A stretch of DNA of 64,000 nucleotides, from assembly GCF_014650875.1 (NCBI RefSeq), contig NZ_BMVU01000002.1, positions 186,001 through 250,000 of the forward strand, in the 5' to 3' direction. Both the position numbers and the translations under genes were made by a program. Shown here piece by piece: positions 1 to 7,889 of the stretch; the stretch's first letter is position 1, and each line of letters opens with the position of its first letter. A model generated the notes under the pieces. The model made no database searches. It saw only the letters and a program-made list of their open reading frames with translations, and was not told the origin of the DNA. The DNA comes from Streptomyces minutiscleroticus (lineage in GTDB: Bacteria; Actinomycetota; Actinomycetes; Streptomycetales; Streptomycetaceae).

Positions 1-803
1 TCGTGCGGGTCGAGGTGCTCGCCGTCGCCCTCGTCGGACGGCATCCGCGACTCCGAGCACAGCCGGCACAGCAGCCGTACGGAGGAGGACCAGTCCTCGG
101 CCGCGAAGCCCGCGTCGGCCGCCAGCCTCTCCAGCGCGTCCCGGTCCTCCTCGGTGGCCGCCTCCAGGAGCACCACCCAGGTCGGCACGGGCGAGGGGGC
201 CCACAGCTCGATCTCGTCGAAGACGGGGTAGGTGTGCCCGGCCGCGGTCGTCCGCTCGCCGTGCGGCACCCCGTCGTGCAGCACGACCTCGCCCCAGCGC
301 CGCCCGGAGGACGGCAGCGGGATCGACAGCACCTCCACCCGGGCCGGGTCGAGGCGCCGGCCCCAGACGACCTCGGCCTCGCCCTCGGGCGACAGCCGCA
401 CGGCCGCGCTGCCCAGGTGCATCCCGGCCGGCTCGCCGGAGTCGGCCGCCCCGCCGGGCACCCGCAGTCCGTACGCCTGCCAGGCCCGGCGGGCCAGCGG
501 CCAGTCCTGCAGGGCGGTGGCGGCGATGCCGACGTTCCACCAGTCCGGCGCCCCGGTCTCGCGGTCGAGCAGGGCGACGGCGCGCAGGCCCGCGGCGCGC
601 GCCTGCTCCCAGTCGTGCCGGAACTTGTGCAGCAGGGCGAGGTTGAACCACGACTCGGACAGCCAGGGCTCCAGGTCCGCGGCGCGGGTGAGCAGGGCTC
701 CCGCGTCCTCGTACCGGCCGTCGCCGATGAGCGTGAACGCGCGGTCCGTGGCCTGCCGCCACGAGGCGGAGGGCCGGTGCCGTCCCTTGCCGAAGATCCT
801 CAC
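1..803 (-). CDS. TPR-like protein, 3' end outside window
   Basis: The reading frame opens with GTG at 803, behind a GGCGGGA-type ribosome site, and runs off the left edge, so about 267 N-terminal residues are present and the C-terminus is missing. The first ~110 residues look like two or three tetratricopeptide helical pairs (AFTLIGDGRYEDAGALL, then ESWFNLALLHKF, then WWNVGIAATALQDW). A beta-rich section follows, with a CRLC motif near the end of the visible part. There is no signal peptide or membrane segment. I recognise no enzymatic motif and assign no function beyond a probable protein-interaction role. The HD-domain pair upstream ends 118 bp away on the same strand, so co-transcription is possible. 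Confidence 0.7.
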   Translation of the reverse strand, partial: MRIFGKGRHRPSASWRQATDRAFTLIGDGRYEDAGALLTRAADLEPWLSESWFNLALLHKFRHDWEQARAAGLRAVALLDRETGAPDWWNVGIAATALQDWPLARRAWQAYGLRVPGGAADSGEPAGMHLGSAAVRLSPEGEAEVVWGRRLDPARVEVLSIPLPSSGRRWGEVVLHDGVPHGERTTAAGHTYPVFDEIELWAPSPVPTWVVLLEAATEEDRDALERLAADAGFAAEDWSSSVRLLCRLCSESRMPSDEGDGEHLDPH

Positions 804-920
804 GATTCCCGCCTGCCAGTTCGTCGGAGAGCGTGCAGCCTCGGGCCGGACTGTGCCCCCTTGTGTCCTGTCCCTCGCATCCAACCACGGACGGTCCCGG
901 GGCCGCTCATTACCCATGGG

Positions 921-2159
921 TTACCCCGTCCGGGGCAGGGTCAGACCGCCCCGCGCCACCACGCGGGCCAGCGACTCCACGACCTCCGGCTGGTAGTCGC
1001 GGGCGGTGGCCAGGCGCAGCTCCTCCAGCGCGCGCAGCGATCCGGCGGGCCCGGCGGCCCGCGCCTTCTCCTCGTAGGCGTTGACGGCCCGCACGACACG
1101 GGCGCTGACCGGCTGCTCGCGGTAGGGGTCGGCCTGCCGCTCCACCACCACGGCGACCTCGGCGTCCACCCCGGTCTGGCGCACCACCGCCCCGCCGAGC
1201 AGGGCGATCCGCCGCTGCCGCGCCGGATCGAGGGCGGCGGTGGCGCCCTCGGGCACGGGATCGACCAGTGAGAGCTGCCCGATGTCGTGCATCAGCGCCG
1301 CGTACTCCAGGACGGTCAGCTCGGGCTCGGACAGGCCCAGGTCGCGTCCGACGGCCCGGCTGAGCGCGGCCACGCGGTGGGCGTGGCCCGCGGGCGTGTA
1401 CCCGGCGATCTCGGTGGCCCGCGCGAGGGAGGCGATGGTCTGCCGGTAGGTGGCGCGCACGGCCGTGCAGCGCCGGAAGGCCAGCTGGGTGAGGAGCAGC
1501 GGCAGGGAGAACAGGGGCAGGGCCCACAGCCCGGCCACGGCGACGGCCGGGGCCATCACGGCTCCGGTCGCGCACACCGCGGACCCGATGCCGAGCACGG
1601 CCCGCAGCTCGTCGCGGAGCAGCGGGCCGAGGGGCCAGCCGGTGCGGGCGCGCGCCAGGACGGCGGCGAGCAGGGCGTCGCACAGCACGGTGAGCGCGAG
1701 CAGGGCGACGAGGAACACGGCGTACCAGGGGCCGTCCTCCCGCGGCAGCGCGCCGCGCGCGTGCAGGGGCTGGAAGCAGAACGCGGCGAACGCGGTGGTC
1801 AGCACGCGCCGGGCCAGATGGTCGGCGCAGGGCCCGCGGCCCGAGGAGACGTGCGGGACGCAGCCGGCGAGCGCGGCGGCGGTCACGACCGCCACGACCT
1901 GGGGGGCGCCGTGGTGCGTGGGGTGCCCGGCGTCCGCGCCGAGGAGCGCGTAGGCGAGGGCGCCGGCCGCGCCGAGGGGCGCGGCCTCGCGTCCGCCGCC
2001 GCTCCACCGGGCGAGTTCGCCGACCGCGACCAGCAGGCCGAAGGCGAGCGCGGTGCCCCGCCCGTCGACGCCGTGCCAGAGGGTGTGGGCCAGCGCGGCC
2101 GCGGCGAGCACGGCGGCGCAGCCGCGCACGAGCGCGGTGGCCGGCTCCGGCCGTGTCAT
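921..2159 (-). CDS. membrane HD-domain protein (degenerate HD-GYP-like)
   Basis: Protein of 412 residues. The ATG at 2159 overlaps the stop of the upstream HD-GYP gene by four bases (ATGA), so translation is coupled. The first ~230 residues contain several hydrophobic segments and look like a membrane module. The C-terminal half is an HD phosphohydrolase domain with TPAGHAHRVAALSRAVG and ALMHDIGQLSL, that is, the histidine and the HD pair of the metal site. It lacks the HHHERLDGSGYP signature of true HD-GYP phosphodiesterases, which its upstream partner has. A possible inference is that the two form a heteromeric cyclic-dinucleotide hydrolase or sensor with one divergent partner. Substrate is unknown. 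A much longer frame continues upstream, but it only runs antisense-like through the neighbour. Confidence 0.85.
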   Translation of the reverse strand: MTRPEPATALVRGCAAVLAAAALAHTLWHGVDGRGTALAFGLLVAVGELARWSGGGREAAPLGAAGALAYALLGADAGHPTHHGAPQVVAVVTAAALAGCVPHVSSGRGPCADHLARRVLTTAFAAFCFQPLHARGALPREDGPWYAVFLVALLALTVLCDALLAAVLARARTGWPLGPLLRDELRAVLGIGSAVCATGAVMAPAVAVAGLWALPLFSLPLLLTQLAFRRCTAVRATYRQTIASLARATEIAGYTPAGHAHRVAALSRAVGRDLGLSEPELTVLEYAALMHDIGQLSLVDPVPEGATAALDPARQRRIALLGGAVVRQTGVDAEVAVVVERQADPYREQPVSARVVRAVNAYEEKARAAGPAGSLRALEELRLATARDYQPEVVESLARVVARGGLTLPRTG

Positions 2160-3535
2160 GAGCCGGCCTCCGCGTGCCGGTCCCCCGCGGGCGCCTGCGG
2201 CGGCACGTTTCCGCGCGGGTCGTCGGCGGTGACGGCGGGGTGCCAGCCGTGCCGGGACAGCGCCCGCGCCAGCGCGTCGACCACGGGCGGGTCGAACTGC
2301 GTGCCCGCACACCGCCGCAGTTCCTCCAGGGCGGCGGCGACCGGCCGGGCGCGGCGGTAGGAGCGCGTGGAGGTCATCGCGTCGAAGGCGTCGGCGACGG
2401 CCACCACGCGGGCGAACTCCGGGATCTGCCGGCCCTTCAGCCCGTACGGGTAGCCGCTGCCGTCGAGCCGCTCGTGGTGGTGCAGGATCGCCGCCCGCGC
2501 CTCGTCGAGGAAGCCGATGCCGCGCACCATCTCGTGCCCGTACTCGGGGTGCAGCTCCACGATCCGCCGCTCCTCGGGGGTGAGCGGGCCGTCCTTGCGC
2601 AGCAGCCGGGTGGGCACGCCGAGCTTGCCGACGTCGTGCAGGATGCCCGCGAAGCGCAGCGCCTCGGCCCGCTCGTCGGCCATGCCCAGCTCCCGGGCGA
2701 TCATCACGGACGCCCGGCCGACCCGCTCGCTGTGCCCGCGCGTGTAGCCGTCCTTGATGTCGACGGCCTGCACGAGCGCGCGGATGGTGGCCTGGTGGGC
2801 GGCGCGCTCGCGGTGGTACTGGGCGGACATCCAGTAGGTGACGCACATCGGCAGCAGCACGAGCAGCGCGGCGAGCGGGCCGTACGGGCTGCGCCACAGC
2901 ACGGCCATCATCAGCCCGGCGAGGCCGTGGACGGCGACGGGGCCGAGCGAGCGCGCGAACAGCCCGCGCCAGGCCGCGCGCGCCGGGACGCGCTCGGCGG
3001 TCGCGAGGATGCCGCCGTCCAGCAGGGCCAGCACGGCGCAGAAGGCGAGCACGCCGGCCCCGGCGGGCAGCAGCGCGTAGGGGAAGTCCGGGGCGACGAC
3101 CGCGTCCCGGCCGCCGAGGGCCCCGTGCGCCCGGGACGCCGCCCAGGTGGCGAGGGCGAGCTGGGCCGTCCGCCACACCCGGCGCAGCGCGCGCGGCCGG
3201 TGCTCGACGCGGGCGAGCAGCGCCCCCGGCACCGCCACGAGGGCGGCGGCCGGTGGCGGCAGCAGGAAGGCCCCGGCCAGCAGGACGGGGAAGAAGGTGC
3301 CCATGCTCGTGGCGGTCCGGCGGCCCGGGGGGCGGCCGCCCCACCGCGGCCGGTGGTGGGGCACGCGCAGCCGGTGGTGGGGCACGCTGATGTGCTCACA
3401 GCCGGCGTAGAGGACGGTGAACAGGGCGACCGTCGGCCAGGGCGTGCGGGCGCCGGGCAGCGGGGCCAGGCAGCAGAGCGCGCCGAGGACGGCGCAGGCG
3501 ACCCAGCCGAGGGCCCGCGGCGGAACCGACCCCAT
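2156..3535 (-). CDS. membrane HD-GYP domain protein
   Basis: Protein of 459 residues starting at ATG 3535, chosen because GGGGAGGGGG lies about 5 bases upstream; an ATG ten codons earlier lacks such a site. The N-terminal ~230 residues have about six hydrophobic segments (for example FPVLLAGAFLLPPP and GPLAALLVLLPMCVTYWMS). The C-terminal domain carries the full HD-GYP signature: DIKDGYTRGHSERVG, GILHDVGKLGVP, ILHHHERLDGSGYPYGL and VADAFDAMTSTRSYR. HD-GYP proteins usually hydrolyse cyclic di-GMP or related signals; activity here is inferred from motifs only. It is the first gene of a two-gene unit and overlaps the second by four bases. Confidence 0.9.
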   Translation of the reverse strand: MGSVPPRALGWVACAVLGALCCLAPLPGARTPWPTVALFTVLYAGCEHISVPHHRLRVPHHRPRWGGRPPGRRTATSMGTFFPVLLAGAFLLPPPAAALVAVPGALLARVEHRPRALRRVWRTAQLALATWAASRAHGALGGRDAVVAPDFPYALLPAGAGVLAFCAVLALLDGGILATAERVPARAAWRGLFARSLGPVAVHGLAGLMMAVLWRSPYGPLAALLVLLPMCVTYWMSAQYHRERAAHQATIRALVQAVDIKDGYTRGHSERVGRASVMIARELGMADERAEALRFAGILHDVGKLGVPTRLLRKDGPLTPEERRIVELHPEYGHEMVRGIGFLDEARAAILHHHERLDGSGYPYGLKGRQIPEFARVVAVADAFDAMTSTRSYRRARPVAAALEELRRCAGTQFDPPVVDALARALSRHGWHPAVTADDPRGNVPPQAPAGDRHAEAGS

Positions 3536-3792
3536 GCGCGCCCCCTCCCCGAGCCCGTGCGCCACGGGCCGGATAGGGCCCGTACGGCTTCCGGAGACTA
3601 TTGCGGGGCGCGGGGCACGCGGGCGGCAATACGGGGATTACCGGGGGCGCACCGACGGTGATTCGCACGTTCGGGTGACGGCGGACCGGAGCGGGCGGAC
3701 CCGGTGGGCGCGCCGGGGCGGGAGCGGGGTGGTGCCGGGGCGGACGCCGGGGTCATGCCGAAGCGGACGTGAGGCGTCCGGCCGGAGGAACG

Positions 3793-3825
3793 CCGTGGCG
3801 CCCGGCACAGGGCCGGGCACCACGG
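3793..3825 (-). terminator. terminator of sigR-rsrA operon
   Basis: Inverted repeat with a 14-bp stem (3793-3806 with 3812-3825, one G-U pair) and a 5-base loop, ending 5 bases beyond the rsrA stop codon. It has no U-tract, as is common for Streptomyces terminators. Confidence 0.7.
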
Positions 3826-3829
3826 GACG

Positions 3830-4132
3830 TCAGGACTCCTGGGGGGCCGTGGCGACGTCGTGCTCGGGCACGCTCTGCCCGGAGCGGATCAGCTCGATGC
3901 GGCCCATGACCTTGGCCCGCAGGTCGGTCGGCACGTCGTCCTGCCCGCAGCACCGCTTGACCAGCTTCTTCACGGCCTGCTCGAGCCCGTACTTCTCCAG
4001 GCACGGAGAGCACTCCTCGAAGTGCGTCTCGAACTTGGTGCAGTCGGAGTCGGGCATCTCCCGGTCCAGGAACTCGTAGAGATGGTCCAGGACCTCACTG
4101 CACTCCGTCTCGTGCGGCTCTCCGCAGCTCAT
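3830..4132 (-). CDS. rsrA: zinc-binding anti-sigma factor RsrA
   Basis: Protein of 100 residues of the ZAS anti-sigma family. In the known system it binds sigma-R in reduced form and releases it when disulfides form. All cysteines of the Streptomyces coelicolor protein are present at the same numbers: C3, C11, C31, C41, C44, C61 and C62, with H37 and H7 available. H37-x3-C41-x2-C44 is the ZAS motif, and C11 with C44 forms the trigger disulfide in the characterised protein. The ATG overlaps the sigR stop (ATGA), so factor and antagonist are translationally coupled. Transcription is expected from the sigma-R promoter upstream of sigR. Identification is firm. Confidence 0.97.
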   Translation of the reverse strand: MSCGEPHETECSEVLDHLYEFLDREMPDSDCTKFETHFEECSPCLEKYGLEQAVKKLVKRCCGQDDVPTDLRAKVMGRIELIRSGQSVPEHDVATAPQES

Positions 4133-4986
4133 GAGCCCGAGCCTTTCGTTCCGTTCGACTCTCCGGCGCCGGCCGGAACCAGCCCGCGGTCACGCGCGTA
4201 GTCCTCGAGCATGCCGCGCAGTTGACGACGGCCCCGGTGCAACCGGGACATCACCGTTCCGATGGGTGTCCCCATGATGTCCGCGATCTCCTTGTAGGCA
4301 AAGCCCTCTACGTCGGCGAGGTAGACGGCGATGCGGAATTCCTCGGGGATCGCCTGGAGCGCTTCCTTCACGTCCGAGTCCGGCAGGTGGTCGAGCGCCT
4401 GCGACTCGGCGGAGCGCAGACCGGTCGACATGTGCGACTCGGCCCGTGCGAGCTGCCAGTCCTCGATCTCCTCGGCCGCGCTGCGCTGCGGTTCGCGCTG
4501 CTTCTTGCGGTACGAGTTGATGAAGGTGTTGGTGAGGATGCGGTACAGCCACGCCTTGAGGTTGGTGCCCTCGCGGAACTGGTGGAAGGACGCGTACGCC
4601 TTCGCGTACGTCTCCTGCACCAGGTCCTCCGCGTCGGCGGGGTTGCGCGTCATGCGCAGCGCGGCCGAATACATCTGGTCGAGGTACTCCAGCGCGTCCC
4701 GCTCGAAGCGCGCGGTGCGCTCCGCGGTCGACTCCGCCCCCTCGGGCTGCTCCGACCGGCCGTTCTCGGTCCCTGCGTCGGTCCCAGCGACCGGACCCAC
4801 CTCCTCCGACGACGTGACGAGACCGAGACCGGTCCCACTCGAATCGGAGGATAGACGACCTCCGGTCGGGGCGGCTTGCCGATGTGCTCCGCCCGCCGCC
4901 CGCGCCGGGGCGGTCCTCGCCGCGTGCAGCACCGTCCACTCCAGGTCAGCGGCGTTGCGGCGGTCCGGGCAGATGGTCGAACCCAT
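4129..4986 (-). CDS. sigR: ECF sigma factor SigR (long isoform frame)
   Basis: Thiol-stress ECF sigma factor. Region 2 (residues ~90-165) has [18 protein letters not shown]; region 4 (~220-275) has [21 protein letters not shown] and [19 protein letters not shown]. The full frame from ATG 4986 gives 285 residues. A GTG at 4800 would give 223, close to the classic short sigma-R. In S. coelicolor a longer unstable isoform (sigma-R') is made from the autoregulatory promoter p2. Here the same arrangement is visible: a sigma-R promoter at 5046-5072 sits upstream of the long start, which has GGAAGGAAG before its ATG. The 62-residue extension is rich in Arg, Ala and Gly. The short-form start is less certain because GGAGGAG directly abuts the GTG. 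The stop overlaps rsrA. Confidence 0.95.
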   Translation of the reverse strand: MGSTICPDRRNAADLEWTVLHAARTAPARAAGGAHRQAAPTGGRLSSDSSGTGLGLVTSSEEVGPVAGTDAGTENGRSEQPEGAESTAERTARFERDALEYLDQMYSAALRMTRNPADAEDLVQETYAKAYASFHQFREGTNLKAWLYRILTNTFINSYRKKQREPQRSAAEEIEDWQLARAESHMSTGLRSAESQALDHLPDSDVKEALQAIPEEFRIAVYLADVEGFAYKEIADIMGTPIGTVMSRLHRGRRQLRGMLEDYARDRGLVPAGAGESNGTKGSGS

Positions 4987-5045
4987 GCGGCGGACTTCCT
5001 TCCGTACGACGTCGGTACCGGGTTGCCAGTACCTCTGCCCTGCAC

Positions 5046-5072
5046 AACAGGAGGCGGCGCCTTCGCATTCCC
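5046..5072 (-). promoter_or_regulatory. sigma-R promoter (sigRp2-type)
   Basis: Reading leftwards: GGGAAT (5072-5067), an 18-base spacer, then GTT (5048-5046). This matches the sigma-R consensus GGAAT-N18/19-GTT. Transcription would start near 5039, about 50 bases before the long sigR ATG at 4986. It would drive sigR-rsrA and so form a positive feedback loop. Confidence 0.88.
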
Positions 5073-5087
5073 GGCCGTCCTACGGGC

Positions 5088-5777
5088 TCACCCGAGTGCC
5101 GCGAGCCACTTCACCACCGCGTCAGTGATCATCGTCACGGCCTCGTCCTGTGTGACGTCCGCGCGCTTGGGCACCGCGAACCCGTGGTCCCCGTACGCCA
5201 CCGCGGCCAGCTCGTACGGGCCCTGCGGGAACTCCTCGGGCCGCCCGAACGGGTCGTTGCCGCCCTGGACGACCAGCGTGGGCGCGCCGGTGCCGAGCAG
5301 TTCGGCGGCGCGGGACCGCTCCGGGCGGCCCGGCGGGTGCAGCGGGAAGGAGAGCGCGAGGACCGCGCGGGCGCCGAGCTCGCGCGCGGTGCGGCAGGCG
5401 ACGCGGGCGCCGGCGCTGCGGCCGCCCGCGACGACGGGCGGGCCGGCGGCGGCGAGGGCGGGCCACACGCCGCGCCAGCCGGTGTCCAGCGTCCCCGGCG
5501 CGGGCGCGACCCTCTTCCCCGCGACCCGCCAGGGCTGTTCGACCAGGGCGACGCTCACACCGTGCGCGGGCAGCGCGGCGGCCAGTGCGCGCAGGTCACG
5601 GGCTTCGACGCCGCCGCCCGCGCCGTGGCCCAGGGCCAGCACCAGGCGCGGGGCGCCGTGCGCCGGGTGCCAGGTGATCCGGGCGGTGCCCGCGTCCGTC
5701 TCGACGGTCTCGGTGCGCGCCGCGGTCGCGGCGTTCTCGGCGGTCGCGGCGTTCTCGGCGGGATCGGTGTGGGTCAC
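5088..5777 (-). CDS. alpha/beta-hydrolase (dienelactone-hydrolase-like)
   Basis: Protein of 229 residues with GTG start at 5777, one base after the stop of the SRAP gene, so the two are probably co-transcribed. The fold is an alpha/beta hydrolase. ALGHGAGGG forms the oxyanion region, the nucleophile elbow is GGRSAGAR, the acid is in VQGGNDPFG and the histidine is in YGDHGF. No signal peptide is visible; the first 20 residues contain a short AENAAT repeat. It belongs to the small KANL3/Tex30-like hydrolases of unknown substrate. Its 3' end lies 16 bp from the sigma-R promoter, so its transcript runs toward sigR. Confidence 0.85.
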   Translation of the reverse strand: MTHTDPAENAATAENAATAARTETVETDAGTARITWHPAHGAPRLVLALGHGAGGGVEARDLRALAAALPAHGVSVALVEQPWRVAGKRVAPAPGTLDTGWRGVWPALAAAGPPVVAGGRSAGARVACRTARELGARAVLALSFPLHPPGRPERSRAAELLGTGAPTLVVQGGNDPFGRPEEFPQGPYELAAVAYGDHGFAVPKRADVTQDEAVTMITDAVVKWLAALG

Positions 5778-5778
5778 G

Positions 5779-6594
5779 TCAGAAGAGTGTGCCCTCTTCG
5801 GGGCCGTCGAGCTCCTTCAGCAGCTCCGGGCCGTTGTTGCGCACGTTGCTGACCGCCGTGGGGACCGGGTAGGCGCGCATCAGCCCGGCGGGCGGCGGCG
5901 CGAGCAGCGCGCGCAGCCCGTCGGTGTCGGTGCGGCGGGGGTCGAGCCAGGCGTCCCAGCGGTCGGGGGTGAGCATCAGCGGCATCCGGGGGTGGATGTC
6001 GGCGAGCGAGCGCGGCCCCTCGGCGGGCGCGACCGCCAGCGGCGAGGTCTCGGCCTCGGTGGTGACGACCGAGCAGGTCACCCACCAGGCCTGCGGGTGG
6101 TCGTCGGGCAGCGTCCGGTCCCGCCAGAACTCGTACAGGCCGGCCATGGCGAAGACCGACCCGTCGGCGGGCAGCACGAAGTAGGGCTGCTTGCGCGGCC
6201 GCTTCCGCCTCCCCTCGACCTCCAGTTCGCGCTCGGCGGCCCCGGTGACCCACTCGTAGTAGCCGTCGGCGGGGACGATGCAGCGCCGGGCGGCGAAGGC
6301 CCGCCGGTAGGAGGGCTTCTCGTGGACGGTCTCGGCGCGCGCGTTGATCATCCGGGCGGCGCCCTCGGGGGTCTTGGACCAGGCCGGCACCAGGCCCCAC
6401 CTGAGTTTCCGCAGCTGGCGAACCGGACGGGGGTCGTCCGCGTCTTTCAGGGGGCGGTCGAGGACGACGTGGACCTCTTTGGTCGGTGCCACGTTGTAGT
6501 CGGGGGCCCAGGTCTCCTCCGGCTCCAGCTTTTCGATCCCGAAGACTTCCGCGAGATCCTCGGGTCCCCGACTCGCAGCAAACCGTCCGCACAT
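5779..6594 (-). CDS. SRAP-family abasic-site processing protein (YedK/HMCES-like)
   Basis: Protein of 271 residues. It starts at ATG 6594 so that Cys2 becomes N-terminal (MCGRF), which is required in this family: the cysteine forms a thiazolidine crosslink with abasic sites in single-stranded DNA. Other hallmarks are DYNVAPT (Asn), INARAETV (Glu), FAARRCIVPADGYYEW and IHPRMPLML (His). Longer frames upstream are rejected because only this ATG places Cys at position 2. It is followed by the alpha/beta hydrolase with a 1-bp gap and is divergent from the M50 peptidase gene. The M. tuberculosis counterpart (Rv3226c) also sits beside aroA, so the context is conserved. Confidence 0.95.
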   Translation of the reverse strand: MCGRFAASRGPEDLAEVFGIEKLEPEETWAPDYNVAPTKEVHVVLDRPLKDADDPRPVRQLRKLRWGLVPAWSKTPEGAARMINARAETVHEKPSYRRAFAARRCIVPADGYYEWVTGAAERELEVEGRRKRPRKQPYFVLPADGSVFAMAGLYEFWRDRTLPDDHPQAWWVTCSVVTTEAETSPLAVAPAEGPRSLADIHPRMPLMLTPDRWDAWLDPRRTDTDGLRALLAPPPAGLMRAYPVPTAVSNVRNNGPELLKELDGPEEGTLF

Positions 6595-6698
6595 ACGTGC
6601 CACACTGCCAGGCCCGCCCGTCCCCGGGCCACCGCCCCCCGGCGACGAGGCGCCGCCGGGGCCTCCCCCGAACGCGAACCCGAGGAGCCCCCACCCCC

Positions 6699-7421
6699 AT
6701 GGACAGCACCGCATCGACCTCCCTGGCGACCCTGTGGGACGAGGTCTTCGGCAGCCAGCCGGACCCGGACACCTGGGTGGTCGTCGCCACGGCGGTCGCC
6801 GCGCTCGCCGTGGTCCTGCCGCACGGCGTCTGGCGGGTGTCGCGCAACGCGATCACCATCGCCCACGAGGGCGGCCACGGCCTGGTCGCGCTGCTCACCG
6901 GCCGCAGCCTCAGCGGCATACGGCTGCACTCCGACACCAGCGGGCTGACCGTCAGCCGGGGCAGGCCCACCGGTCTCGGCATGATCCTCACCGCCGCGGC
7001 CGGCTACACCGCTCCCCCGCTGCTGGGGCTCGGCGGCGCGGCGCTGCTGGGCGCGGGTCACATCACGGCCCTGCTGTGGCTGGCGACCGCCCTGCTCCTG
7101 GCGATGCTGGTGATGATCCGCAACGCGTACGGAGTGCTGACGGTGTTCCTCGCCGGCGGCACCTTCCTGCTGGTGTCGTGGCTCGCGGGACCGCAGGTGC
7201 AGGCGGCGTTCGCGTACGCGGTGGTGTGGTTCCTGCTGCTGGGCGGGGTGCGGCCGGCCTTCGAACTGCAGGCCAAACGGCGGCGCGGTGGCGCCGGGGA
7301 CTCGGACGCCGACCAGCTCTCCCGCCTCACGCACGTCCCGGCGGGCCTGTGGCTGTTCCTGTTCCACGCGGTCTCCCTGTGCGCGCTGATAGGCGGTGGC
7401 CGCTGGCTGCTGGAGGTGTAG
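6699..7421 (+). CDS. M50-family membrane metallopeptidase
   Basis: Protein of 240 residues; ATG at 6699 with GAGGAG upstream. The zinc motif HEGGH lies at about residue 54, inside a hydrophobic segment (ITIAHEGGHGLVALLTG). Roughly six transmembrane segments follow. The size and single central HExxH fit the M50B-like site-2 protease group (Spo IVFB-like, DUF-type actinobacterial branch). Such proteases cleave membrane-embedded substrates; the substrate here is unknown. It is divergent from the SRAP gene, whose start is 104 bp away. Confidence 0.88.
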   Translation: MDSTASTSLATLWDEVFGSQPDPDTWVVVATAVAALAVVLPHGVWRVSRNAITIAHEGGHGLVALLTGRSLSGIRLHSDTSGLTVSRGRPTGLGMILTAAAGYTAPPLLGLGGAALLGAGHITALLWLATALLLAMLVMIRNAYGVLTVFLAGGTFLLVSWLAGPQVQAAFAYAVVWFLLLGGVRPAFELQAKRRRGGAGDSDADQLSRLTHVPAGLWLFLFHAVSLCALIGGGRWLLEV

Positions 7422-7889
7422 GACGGCGCCCGCCGGGACGGGTGCGGCGGGCCCGTACGGTGGCGGGCGGCCCCCGGCCCCGGACGCCGTCCGAGGCCGG
7501 GCGGTCACCCTCTCGTGCGCCCTCCGGCGTCGGACGATCACCGTCCCGGGCGCCGTCCAGTGGTGGGTGACCGCCCTGGCGTAGGCCGTCCGGTGGCTGA
7601 CGGCGGCGGTGGAGTACGCCTCCCGGCGGCACGCGGCGGCGCCGGCGTACGCCGTCCGACGGCGGACGGCCGCGGTCCGCGCCACCCGGCGGCCCGTCGC
7701 CGTGTGCGGTCCGCCACTTGTCGCCCCGGGACGGCCCGCGGCCGGCCGCTCCCGCTCGCCGGGCTCGCGACGGTGTGTCCGGAATGCCTGGTGCATATAT
7801 GCACGGCACATACCAGGTCCGTGTTTCGCTGCGATTTCGCCACTTTTGATCAAGATCCGCGCCCCTCGTCAACCACTAAAGTGAGGGGC
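7422..7889. other. intergenic region before aroA, no gene supported
   Basis: 468 bp with no convincing gene. The frames crossing it are low-complexity Arg/Pro/Ala translations of GC-rich sequence built from degenerate GCCGTCCGG-like motifs. The last ~110 bp are unusually AT-rich for this genome and hold the palindromic element listed separately, plus a TAAAGT that could be the -10 of a nearly leaderless aroA transcript (weak). Confidence 0.5.
7787..7817. promoter_or_regulatory. nested palindrome, candidate operator upstream of aroA
   Basis: A perfect 14-bp palindrome GTGCATATATGCAC (7791-7804) lies inside a wider inverted pair, CCTGGT (7787-7792) and ACCAGG (7812-7817). It is about 75-100 bp before the aroA start, in the only AT-rich stretch of this gap. 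A regulator-binding site is inferred from symmetry alone. Confidence 0.4.

Noticed and set aside
910..2310. A 466-codon minus-strand frame over the HD genes
   Set aside because: It is out of frame with the HD motifs and its product is Arg-rich noise.
7422..7889. Small genes in the gap before aroA (for example minus-strand frame 7538-7843)
   Set aside because: No ribosome site and Arg/Pro-rich repeats only; the frame overlaps the palindromic element.
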